From: a virus
Virus record (IMG/VR): IMGVR_UViG_3300047179_000012
Coordinates: 1 to 35,266 of that record
DNA: 35,266 bases
Reading direction: 5' to 3' (one strand)
Every line of letters begins with the position of its first letter. Within the stretch, counting starts at the first letter, position 1. The notes beneath the pieces are model-generated. The model worked only from the letters and a program-made list of their open reading frames with translations. It had not been told where the DNA came from and searched no databases. Positions 5,545-11,503 of this stretch are shown one piece after another. The position numbers were made by a program, and so were the translations under genes.

Positions 5545-5638
5545 GAAAGAGTAGTAGATGGGTTGGCCTCGACGGGGCCGAAAAAAAGCCTAAAGCGCGG
5601 GCAGAAAGCGCCGATAAGTATTACAAGGAGCAAGAAAA

Positions 5639-5923
5639 ATGAGCAAGAAAACGAGCATCACCAAGGTATCGAAAGAAGTCCGCAAGGCACTCCACAAGAG
5701 CGCCGGAATCAAAGATCGCTACGTACCGGTAGAAATCCTGCCGGGCATCGCGATCGCGCCGCGCATTGCCGGAAGCAAATGGCACTACGTGACCCCGGCC
5801 GGAAACCTGGTTCAGTTCCCTAACGCCTATCGCCGCGCCTTCGGCCGCCCTCAGTACGTGCATTCCACCTATCGCCTCCAAGTGGGCTCCGCGTGGATCG
5901 ACTCCGCGTGCGCCTCCCGATAG
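5639..5923 (+). CDS. First gene of the early operon, 94-aa protein of unknown function
   Basis: It has an excellent ribosome site (AAGGAG, 5625-5630) and lies directly downstream of the strongest promoter in the window, so it should be made early and abundantly. The N-terminus is basic and helical (KKTSITKVSKEVRKALHKSA). The rest is strand-like, with RYVPVEILPGIAIAPRIAG and WHYVTPAGNLVQFPNAYRRA. I do not recognise the family. Its position is one where temperate phages often keep host-takeover or anti-repressor proteins, which is inference only. Confidence 0.75.
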   Translation: MSKKTSITKVSKEVRKALHKSAGIKDRYVPVEILPGIAIAPRIAGSKWHYVTPAGNLVQFPNAYRRAFGRPQYVHSTYRLQVGSAWIDSACASR

Positions 5924-5928
5924 TGAAG

Positions 5929-5997
5929 CGCGGGGGATTCCCCCGCGTACCTCAGCATGGCGCACTGAGGCTGCCCGGGACCGACAGGTCGCGGCAG
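5929..5997 (+). other. Three consecutive RNA hairpins in an intergenic gap
   Basis: The 98-base gap 5924-6021 contains three back-to-back inverted repeats. CGCGGGGG/CCCCCGCG (5929-5936/5940-5947) has a 3-base loop. CCTCAG/CTGAGG lies at 5950-5955/5965-5970. CTGCC/GGCAG (5971-5975/5993-5997) encloses GACC/GGTC (5979-5982/5987-5990). None has a T-tract, so this is not a standard terminator. It may be a structured leader, an mRNA-stabilising element or a small RNA. Confidence 0.5.
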
Positions 5998-6021
5998 ATC
6001 TAGCGCCCGGAGAGCACGCAA

Positions 6022-6975
6022 ATGAAATGCACAGTGAAGTGGAACATCAGCGAAAAGAAGCAACGCGAAATGATGAAGCGCACCAACGCGCCCGTCAGCA
6101 GGGACCGCGCCGAAGAAATCGAGATCCAACCCGAAGATCTCGACCTGGTCGGCATTGAGCTTAGCGCCGACGGAGCGGCATTACTGAATGGGGGTCCGAA
6201 TTCCGAGTGCGAAACCGCACTCGAAATCCTGCAGCGCGACCGCGAGAAACACAACGCGAAGATCGAGAACGAAAAAGCCAGCGCCGCCCTGCTCGAAGAA
6301 ATCCAAAGCTACGATGCCGCCGCGGCAAAGTGGGCGCGGCAGAACTGGATCAGCGATCGAGACATCGCATTGAAGGCCGTGTTTCCGAGCTATCAATACG
6401 TGTGGGGAATGAAAACGCCGCTGCTGGAGGCCGAAAAACAATTCCAGCGGCGCCTGATCTCCGACTGGGAGGAGGCGCACCGGGAACGCGAGCGACTGAT
6501 GCGGAAAGCCGATCTCGACGCGGCTGCTGAATGGATCGGCGGCATCAAGCGAAAAATGTGGGACACGGGAAACTTGGGCGTCTCGCGGCTGCTAGAGGCG
6601 CTGCGCGAAAAGGCCTATCCCCAACTCCGGCCGGTTGCTTACTCGCTCTGCAACGATAACGGCTGCTCATGCGGCGCGAAAAAAAATCCTGAGCTGTCCG
6701 AGGTTGAGTTTCAGCGGCTGGAGACGCTGAAGCAACAGCTCCCGAACGGCTCCACGATCACCGTGTATCGCGTGTTCGAGTGCCTCCGCGACTACGATGG
6801 CAATTGCGGCGAAGACGACTCGCAAGAGCTGGGCATCACCGCGGAGCTGAAACTCCCTTGGCGCTCGCTCTCGCTGGATGTCGAAGTGTTGGTCGCGCCG
6901 ATCAGCTCGTACCACGGGCCATTCGCTTCGGCGAAGGACGTCGAGACGTACCTGGCCACCCGAAAAGGAAAATAA
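6022..6975 (+). CDS. Hypothetical 317-aa charged helical protein
   Basis: The start is supported by GGAG at 6007-6010. The protein is rich in Glu, Lys and Arg, with long helical stretches (residues about 70-180). A short Cys-containing segment (LCNDNGCSCGAKK) sits near residue 215 and a more strand-like C-terminal 80 residues follow. Two further Cys (FECLRDYDGNCGED) follow the first group, so a small metal site is possible. No catalytic motif is recognised. Its last codons (ETYLATRK) are identical to the end of the next gene because both contain copies of a 24-bp direct repeat. This suggests the downstream gene was inserted or duplicated at this point. Confidence 0.75.
   Translation: MKCTVKWNISEKKQREMMKRTNAPVSRDRAEEIEIQPEDLDLVGIELSADGAALLNGGPNSECETALEILQRDREKHNAKIENEKASAALLEEIQSYDAAAAKWARQNWISDRDIALKAVFPSYQYVWGMKTPLLEAEKQFQRRLISDWEEAHRERERLMRKADLDAAAEWIGGIKRKMWDTGNLGVSRLLEALREKAYPQLRPVAYSLCNDNGCSCGAKKNPELSEVEFQRLETLKQQLPNGSTITVYRVFECLRDYDGNCGEDDSQELGITAELKLPWRSLSLDVEVLVAPISSYHGPFASAKDVETYLATRKGK
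6943..6966 (+). repeat. 24-bp direct repeat, copy 1
   Basis: Identical over 24 bases to 7806-7829. It lies in the last codons of the gene 6022-6975. The two copies bracket the Ala-repeat gene, so recombination between them would delete it while leaving a normal gene end. Confidence 0.85.
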
Positions 6976-6977
6976 AA

Positions 6978-7832
6978 ATGAAAAATCAGCAAATCGAACC
7001 ACTCGATATTGACTTAATCACGCTCGCGAGAGGCATCCACCCTCCTGGCGAGAACGAATTCTGCGCCATGGAGCTGGTGGCGTATATCGCTGGCTCGCCA
7101 CACTCAGACCATCCGTCGTGCGCATCGGTCGTCATCGGCGCGTTCGTTCGGAAGCTAAATGACGGACTCGCGGACGAAGAAAGACAGCAGCTCAAACCCT
7201 ACTTGCGCCGCATCATCGGCACGGGCCAAGACGGAGCGGATCAGCGCCGTGCATGGATGGCGATCGACTGGATCGTTCGGGAGCATACGGCGATATGGCT
7301 CGAACACACCGCAATGGAAGGATTAGCGGTCGAATTGAGGGCCTGCTCCGAGATCATCGACATCGCCACGCTCCAGGCCGCGCAACAAATACTTAATCGA
7401 GCTACGTCCGCCGCCGAGTCCGCCGCCCGGTCCGCCGCCGAGTTCGCCGCCTTGTCCGCCGCCCGGTCCGCCGCCTTGTCCGCCGCCCGGTCCGCCACCG
7501 AGTTCGCCGCCTTGTTCGCCGCCGAGTCCGCCGCCCGGTCCGCCGCCTTGTCCGCCGCCCGGTCCGCCGCCGAGTTCGCCGCCCGGTCCGCCGCCCGGTC
7601 CGCCGCCGCCTGGTCCGCCGCCGCCCGGTCCGCCGCCGCCTGGTCCGCCGCCGAGTCCGCCGCCGAGTCCGCCGCCCGGTCCGACGCCTTGTCCGCCGCC
7701 TTGTCCGCCGCCCGGTCCAGCTTGCTTCCGAAAAGCGCTGACATCCAGCTATCGGCGTTCCGCTTGCTGGATCGAATGATCGACGCGAAAGCTCCTAAGG
7801 AGCTAGAGACGTACCTGGCCACCCGAAAATGA
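6978..7832 (+). CDS. Ala-rich tetrapeptide-repeat protein of a widespread uncharacterised family
   Basis: The ATG at 6978 follows AAGGAA and lies three bases after the previous stop. Residues 1-130 form a globular domain with NEFCAMELVAYIAG, SDHPSCASVVIGAFVRKLND and a later RRAWMAIDWIVRE. From memory this signature occurs in many phage and actinobacterial proteins of unknown function. Residues about 144-247 are low-complexity repeats of the type S-A-A-R / S-A-A-E / F-A-A-L, encoded by a 12-bp tandem repeat. A short conserved end (FRLLDRMIDA) follows, then ETYLATRK, which copies the end of the previous gene. The repeats should form a long Ala-rich helix with charges every four residues, or a helical solenoid. 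No function is known to me. Confidence 0.8.
   Translation: MKNQQIEPLDIDLITLARGIHPPGENEFCAMELVAYIAGSPHSDHPSCASVVIGAFVRKLNDGLADEERQQLKPYLRRIIGTGQDGADQRRAWMAIDWIVREHTAIWLEHTAMEGLAVELRACSEIIDIATLQAAQQILNRATSAAESAARSAAEFAALSAARSAALSAARSATEFAALFAAESAARSAALSAARSAAEFAARSAARSAAAWSAAARSAAAWSAAESAAESAARSDALSAALSAARSSLLPKSADIQLSAFRLLDRMIDAKAPKELETYLATRK
7407..7717 (+). repeat. 12-bp tandem repeat encoding Ala-rich tetrapeptides
   Basis: About 25 imperfect units of TCCGCCGCC plus one variable codon (CGG, GAG or TTG), in frame with the gene 6978-7832. A few 15-bp units with an extra GCC codon lie around 7610-7660. It is expected to vary in copy number by slippage. Confidence 0.9.
7806..7829 (+). repeat. 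24-bp direct repeat, copy 2
   Basis: Identical to 6943-6966. It ends at the stop of the Ala-repeat gene and includes the first base of the next ATG. Confidence 0.85.
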
Positions 7833-8407
7833 AACCCCGCGACCTGGAAGCGCAAAAGCTTATCCCGATGCCGCCGCGGGTGCGGAGCCTCGTCGGAATG
7901 CGATTCGGGCGCCTGCGCGTGGTCGCGTTCGCCGGCCAATCGAAAAGCCGGCATGCCTTCTGGTGCTGCGAGTGCGAGTGCGGCAATTACGTCCGCGTCC
8001 GCGGGCAAAATCTACTCGGGCACTCGCACGGGAACACGGTCTCCTGCGGGTGCAAGCGAGCCGACCCCGCGGTTCAGGCCGCGTCGCGCTGCAAGGTGCC
8101 AGCCAAGCGGCGCGTCGAAATCTGCAAAACGGCGCGTGCCGCTGTGCGCGATCGCAAGCCGGCGTACTCGATGGATGCCCACCGGGCCGCCGAGCTGCTG
8201 GGCGTGAGCGTGGAGCGCATCCACATTATGGCCGCGGATGGGCTGCTACCCTCTCGCACGGTCCGCGGCGCGATCTGGGTTTCGTCGCAAGAAGTCGCTC
8301 GCCTGGTCGGCGCACACGAGCGCCAGGCGAAATCCACTCGCTGTCCGCTCCGCGCGATCCTCCGCGGAGCAAAAAAAGACTCAAACGCCACCGCAACCGG
8401 CCGATAA
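7829..8407 (+). CDS. Zn-binding plus HTH DNA-binding protein
   Basis: A 192-residue protein starting in an ATGA overlap. Residues about 19-73 match the small zinc domain common in phage homing-type proteins: SLVGMRFGRLRVVAFAG, WCCECECGNYVRV and VSCGCKR. In relatives this module precedes an HNH or AP2 domain, but neither is seen here. Instead the C-terminal half has SMDAHRAAELLGVSVERIHI followed by GLLPSRTVRGAIWVSSQEV, a MerR/excisionase-type helix-turn-helix. It may therefore be a regulator or an excisionase-like factor built from a recycled zinc module. No nuclease residues are visible. Confidence 0.75.
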   Translation: MKPRDLEAQKLIPMPPRVRSLVGMRFGRLRVVAFAGQSKSRHAFWCCECECGNYVRVRGQNLLGHSHGNTVSCGCKRADPAVQAASRCKVPAKRRVEICKTARAAVRDRKPAYSMDAHRAAELLGVSVERIHIMAADGLLPSRTVRGAIWVSSQEVARLVGAHERQAKSTRCPLRAILRGAKKDSNATATGR

Positions 8408-8461
8408 GACTATATCGGCTGAAACAGAACACAAACCCCGAAAACGAAAGGAAAAAACAAT

Positions 8462-8653
8462 ATGGACGAACAACTCATCGAATTGAAAATGGAAGCGGCG
8501 GCCGCCGCCGCGGCCATCGTCGACCGCCGCCTGGCGGATGGCTACCGCCCCGACCCACAGGGCGGCTGGAGCTACATCGACGAATACGACCCCTACGTCG
8601 AACTCCTCAAACTGATGCGCCGCTGCGAGCTGCGCGACCGGGGGTGGATGTGA
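8462..8653 (+). CDS. Hypothetical 63-aa acidic protein
   Basis: It has a good ribosome site (CGAAAGGAAAAAA) before the ATG at 8462. The product begins with an Ala-rich amphipathic helix (LIELKMEAAAAAAAIVDRRL) and ends with an aromatic/acidic segment (WSYIDEYDPYVELLKLM). No motif is recognised. Its stop overlaps the next start (TGATG), which couples it to the putative ssDNA-binding gene. Confidence 0.7.
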   Translation: MDEQLIELKMEAAAAAAAIVDRRLADGYRPDPQGGWSYIDEYDPYVELLKLMRRCELRDRGWM

Positions 8654-9225
8654 TGGGCGAAGTGGTGGAGTTACTAATCAACAAGCCCGAAACCATCGCC
8701 CTGCAATTCGCCGATGGCAAGCGCGGGACTAGCCCCAAGAGCGGGCACGACTATGTAATGTACACCCTCACCGATGGCCGCAAGCTCTTCGTGAAGCCCT
8801 ACGAAGCCGCGAAGATCGACGCGCTGAATGTGGGGAAGGGTGAGCCGTTCATGATCCAGAAGCGCGAAGTTCGCAACGGCTCGAAACGGACCATGAGCTT
8901 TGAGGCCAGTCTCCTGGCGCCGGTCTCGGAAACCCGGCCCACCGCTCCACCGGTTGCTGACACAACCCAGCGGAGCGGCAACCATGCAGCGGGCCAGGTC
9001 AATAACGAAACAGCGACTTGCCAGACACCCTCACAATCTAGCACGGCCCAAGCGAGCAACCTGGACCTGGCGCTCCGCTACGCGATCGATGCCGCGGCCG
9101 CGGCCGAGCAATACGCCAAGACGATCGACTACGCGCTTCGCTTCACGTCCGAAGATATCCGCGCGATGGCGCTCTCGAAGTTCATCGCGATGGATCGCAA
9201 CGGGGGTGGCAAGTGGAACAATTAA
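8653..9225 (+). CDS. Conserved phage protein, possible ssDNA-binding/recombination accessory
   Basis: A 190-residue protein whose start is fixed by TGATG coupling; the frame is open further upstream but that part shadows the Zn/HTH gene. The N-terminal 95 residues are strand-rich (ETIALQFADGKRG, YVMYTLTDGRKLFVKPYEA, EPFMIQKREVRN) and could form an OB-like barrel. A Thr/Ser/Pro-rich linker (about 95-135) follows. The C-terminal helical motif LDLALRYAIDAAAAAEQYAK, then FTSEDIRAMALSKFI, is one I remember from phage proteins encoded beside recombination nucleases. The PD-(D/E)XK nuclease lies 380 bases downstream. The gene is clear; the ssDNA-binding idea is inferred from fold pattern and neighbourhood. 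Confidence 0.75.
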   Translation: MGEVVELLINKPETIALQFADGKRGTSPKSGHDYVMYTLTDGRKLFVKPYEAAKIDALNVGKGEPFMIQKREVRNGSKRTMSFEASLLAPVSETRPTAPPVADTTQRSGNHAAGQVNNETATCQTPSQSSTAQASNLDLALRYAIDAAAAAEQYAKTIDYALRFTSEDIRAMALSKFIAMDRNGGGKWNN

Positions 9226-9434
9226 TCCCCCCCACTAAGAATTCCGCACTCTCTCTCACCGAGGGAGAGTGCGACATCCTGGAGCGCGCCCGCTGCGTGC
9301 TGGTTGCCCTGATCATCGAGTGCACCAACAGCGGCCAGTCCGCATCGGCGGCTTACTTCGGCGCCGTCTGCGATGACCTCACCGCGATCTCCGATGCGCT
9401 CGGTTGTGCGCCGAAATCCCGGAGGATCGCATGA
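9213..9434 (+). CDS. Hypothetical 73-aa protein
   Basis: It starts at a GTG that overlaps the previous gene by 13 bases, with a purine-rich GGGGGTGG just upstream. The protein is helical (LTEGECDILERARCVLVALI and AYFGAVCDDLTAISDALG). The message can fold into a 12-bp hairpin at 9246-9272, inside the first codons, which could limit translation. No family is recognised. Confidence 0.6.
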   Translation: MEQLIPPTKNSALSLTEGECDILERARCVLVALIIECTNSGQSASAAYFGAVCDDLTAISDALGCAPKSRRIA

Positions 9435-9610
9435 AACCCGTGATCCTGTTGGACCTCAACACCTGCCCGACGGCGAAGATCTTCGAAGCCAAGCAGCTCA
9501 TTCGCGAGGAGCTACACCGCCGGCAGAACGCGTTCGCCGCGCAGCTCGCCGCCGCCATCGCCGCGGAACAAGAGAGAGAAGCCACCGAAGGGACCGAAAC
9601 GAATGGCTAG
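9431..9610 (+). CDS. Hypothetical 59-aa protein upstream of the nuclease
   Basis: The ATG in an ATGA overlap has GGAGGA close upstream. The first 12 residues are strand-like (MKPVILLDLNTC) and the rest is a charged Ala/Glu helix (AKQLIREELHRRQNAF and onward). It overlaps the nuclease gene by 8 bases. No family is recognised. Confidence 0.6.
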   Translation: MKPVILLDLNTCPTAKIFEAKQLIREELHRRQNAFAAQLAAAIAAEQEREATEGTETNG

Positions 9611-10565
9611 CGCCGCTCCTGCTCGCTTCACGGGGAATTTCTGGGAGAAGTTCCCCACCCCCGGACTCGTCAGCGTCCGCAACGAACTGGATCGCGTGCT
9701 CGACTTTCGCGCCCGCCAGTTCGACCTCTTCGCGCCTCCCGCTCCGGAGCCGGCGAACCTCATCGCGATGCCGGCGCCGAAGGAAATCGTCCACGTCCAA
9801 GAGAACCAGATCGGCGAAGTGCTTTCACCGTCGCAGGTCTCCACGTGGCTCGATTGCCAAACCCGTTGGTATTACAAATATGCGCTCGGCCTGCCCGACT
9901 ACAAGGGAGCCACCCTCGCCCTCGGCATCGCCTTTCACCAGGCGATTGCCGAAAACTTCGCGCAGAAAATCGAGACAAAGGCAGATCTCCCCGTGTTCGG
10001 CGTGGTCGCCCTGTTCCGCCAGGCGTGGGCGGAACAAGTCGAAACCGCCAGGTTCCAGCCGGATGAAGATCCGGGGGAGATCGCCGCTACCGGCGAAGCC
10101 TGCACCGCCAAGTACATGGAGGAAGCCGCGCCCTTCATCGAGCCCGCCGCGGTTGAACTGGCCGTCTCTGGCGAAATTGCCGGCGTCCGCGTCCGCGGCC
10201 GCGTGGACGTGCTCGACCTCGACGGAACGATCATCGACGCGAAGACCGCGTCGAAATCGCCGCACGGCATCGATCAGTCCTACCGCCGGCAGCTCGCGAC
10301 TTATGTCCAGATCACTCCCGGAGCGAGCGGCGTAGCCCGCCTCGACACCGTGACGAAAACGAAAACGACGAAACTGGTTCCGCAATCATTCTCGGTCGAC
10401 GCGGCCGATCGCGCCCACGTCGAAGCGCTTTTCCCGCTCGTCCAGGAAGGCATGAGAAATGGCCTGTATATGCCGAATCGGGGGAGCAATCTTTGTTCTC
10501 AACGCCATTGCCCGTATTGGGAGCGCTGCGAAGATGAGTACGGGGGAAGGGTGGATCTGCGATGA
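9603..10565 (+). CDS. PD-(D/E)XK exonuclease of the RecB/Cas4-like superfamily, probable Fe-S cluster
   Basis: A 320-residue protein. After an N-terminal extension, residues about 78-100 read VLSPSQVSTWLDCQTRWYYKY, the hallmark first helix of the RecB/AddB/Cas4-type nuclease domain. A His-containing helix (LALGIAFHQAIAENF) follows, then the catalytic strand pair VRGRVDVLDLDG and IIDAKTASKS, giving the D...D-x-K core. The C-terminal CSQRHCPYWERC together with the Cys of WLDCQTR makes four cysteines, the spacing used for a 4Fe-4S cluster in Cas4 and AddB. Such enzymes resect DNA ends for recombination or replication in phages. It lies among small early genes, two genes downstream of the putative ssDNA-binding protein, and no single-strand annealing protein is obvious nearby. 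Confidence 0.88.
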   Translation: MASAAPARFTGNFWEKFPTPGLVSVRNELDRVLDFRARQFDLFAPPAPEPANLIAMPAPKEIVHVQENQIGEVLSPSQVSTWLDCQTRWYYKYALGLPDYKGATLALGIAFHQAIAENFAQKIETKADLPVFGVVALFRQAWAEQVETARFQPDEDPGEIAATGEACTAKYMEEAAPFIEPAAVELAVSGEIAGVRVRGRVDVLDLDGTIIDAKTASKSPHGIDQSYRRQLATYVQITPGASGVARLDTVTKTKTTKLVPQSFSVDAADRAHVEALFPLVQEGMRNGLYMPNRGSNLCSQRHCPYWERCEDEYGGRVDLR

Positions 10566-10774
10566 GATCAGATATTCGCGTGGCCTTCACGCCCGCGCAA
10601 TTCTCCGCGCTGGTGCGCCTGGCGCATGGCAAACAGTTCAAGGATGCCCGGTTGCTCGCCGCAACCGACACCGATGGATTCTTTCTGTACGATGCCTTTC
10701 AATCGATCTTGAGCCGCGCCGAAACCCTGGCGCGGAAGCAGGAAAAGAAACGGAGCGCCCCATGTCCGAAGTAA
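10562..10774 (+). CDS. Hypothetical 70-aa protein
   Basis: It is coupled to the nuclease gene by ATGA. The first half looks like a short helix-rich domain (FTPAQFSALVRLAHGKQF); the second half has an aromatic patch (TDGFFLYDAFQSIL) and a basic tail (RKQEKKRSAPCPK). There is no catalytic motif. Coupling to the nuclease suggests a partner role without proving it. Confidence 0.6.
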   Translation: MRSDIRVAFTPAQFSALVRLAHGKQFKDARLLAATDTDGFFLYDAFQSILSRAETLARKQEKKRSAPCPK

Positions 10775-10905
10775 TCGTCGGTCTCAACGTGATTGTGTTT
10801 TTCGCCGCCGTGGTCGCCTGGCTCGGTGACGATGCCACCGCTGAGGAGCAAGAGAGAGCGGAGTTTCGCTCTCTCTCCTGGCCATCGAAAGGGGGCTGCG
10901 AGTGA
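10762..10905 (+). CDS. 47-aa membrane peptide
   Basis: It starts at the ATG at 10762, with CGGAG upstream and a 13-base overlap with the previous gene. Residues about 4-22 (VIVGLNVIVFFAAVVAWLG) form one hydrophobic helix, followed by an acidic cytoplasm-type tail. It is the first of three adjacent very small membrane proteins. The coding sequence includes a 10-bp RNA hairpin (10851-10876). Confidence 0.55.
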   Translation: MSEVIVGLNVIVFFAAVVAWLGDDATAEEQERAEFRSLSWPSKGGCE

Positions 10906-11051
10906 CTCACTGGGGCGAGAACTTACAGGATGTCCCGCGCCGCCGGGAGCTGCATCCCGCGGAGAAAGTGCTCTCTCTCCGTATCCGTCTCGGGTTGAGT
11001 CTCGCGCTCAACTTTTTGTTGCTGTTGATCTTGTGGAGGCTTTGCCGATGA
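10902..11051 (+). CDS. 49-aa tail-anchored membrane peptide
   Basis: It starts at GTG 10902, four bases inside the previous gene, with AAAGGGGG upstream. The first 28 residues are polar and basic. The end, LGLSLALNFLLLLILWRLC, is a single strongly hydrophobic helix. The layout, N-terminus inside and C-terminal anchor, is that of a small accessory lysis or membrane-targeting peptide, but the sequence offers nothing more specific. Confidence 0.5.
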   Translation: MTHWGENLQDVPRRRELHPAEKVLSLRIRLGLSLALNFLLLLILWRLCR

Positions 11052-11251
11052 TTCTGAGAGCGTATTACCTCGCCGCTCTGCTGTGGGCCGCGATGATCCT
11101 CGCTTCGTGCGTCAGGCATGCGGACGAATGGCCGTATTGGGCTCTCGCCTTCGGGCCCTTCGCTGTGCCGTTCGCGATTCGCCTCGCGGCGGCGTGGATT
11201 CTGCACGGCCCCGACGCCTTCCTCCTCCGGACGGTTCGCCGCAAACCGTAA
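11048..11251 (+). CDS. 67-aa protein with two membrane segments (holin-like)
   Basis: It is coupled to the previous gene by ATGA, with GGAGG upstream. Two hydrophobic segments are visible (YYLAALLWAAMILAS, and WALAFGPFAVPFAIRLAAAWIL), plus a basic tail. The first ends in LASC, which also fits a lipoprotein cleavage box, so a lipoprotein is an alternative. Two-helix proteins of this size include many holins. No endolysin is found next to it, so a lysis role remains speculative. Confidence 0.55.
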   Translation: MILRAYYLAALLWAAMILASCVRHADEWPYWALAFGPFAVPFAIRLAAAWILHGPDAFLLRTVRRKP

Positions 11252-11293
11252 AAACGATTGACTCGCACGGGGGAGTGGCCGCAACATCGATGC

Positions 11294-11503
11294 ATGGCCA
11301 CTCCCACCAAAGCATCACGCAAGTCCACCGCCGGCAGCGCGGCGGCGAAGAAGTCTCCCACCGCGGCAATCAAGAAGCCGATGGCGAAATCGGCCGGCGC
11401 TTCGAGCGGCGGCGTTCTCCCACCCGCGAAACCCATCGGCAAGGCAACCAAGACTCCTACGGCGAAAGCCGCGAAAGGTGGGGGATCCTCAAAAACGCGC
11501 TAG
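11294..11503 (+). CDS. Histone H1-like Lys/Ala/Pro-rich basic protein
   Basis: A 69-residue protein made almost only of Ala, Lys, Ser, Thr, Pro and Gly (TKASRKSTAGSAAAKKSPTA, then KPIGKATKTPTAKAAK). This is the composition of bacterial histone H1-like C-terminal tails, which bind DNA without sequence specificity. I place the start at the ATG 11294; a TTG at 11258 in the same frame is possible. It is the last plus-strand gene and converges on the late operon, sharing a CTAG with it at the stop codons. A DNA-condensing or DNA-protecting role is inferred from composition. Confidence 0.6.
   Translation: MATPTKASRKSTAGSAAAKKSPTAAIKKPMAKSAGASSGGVLPPAKPIGKATKTPTAKAAKGGGSSKTR

Noticed and set aside
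5565-5587. GGCC/GGCC hairpin followed by seven A, considered as a minus-strand terminator
   Set aside because: On the minus strand the T-run lies before the hairpin, not after it, so the order is wrong for an intrinsic terminator.
7407-7717. Possible CRISPR array because of regularly spaced repeats
   Set aside because: The 12-bp period has no unique spacers and stays in frame with a coding gene; it is a protein-coding tandem repeat.
7241-8008. Minus-strand 255-codon open frame over the Ala-repeat gene
   Set aside because: It is a reverse reading of the same low-complexity repeat (AADKAADRAAD) with no ribosome site; the plus frame has the conserved N-terminal domain.
7963-8652. Upstream extension of the putative ssDNA-binding protein
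   Set aside because: The extended part overlaps the Zn/HTH gene and a coupled small gene and is Arg/Pro-rich; the TGATG-coupled ATG at 8653 is the natural start.
9373-10335. Plus-strand 320-codon frame overlapping the nuclease gene
   Set aside because: It is Ser/Arg/Pro-rich and out of frame with the PD-(D/E)XK gene, which has clear catalytic motifs.
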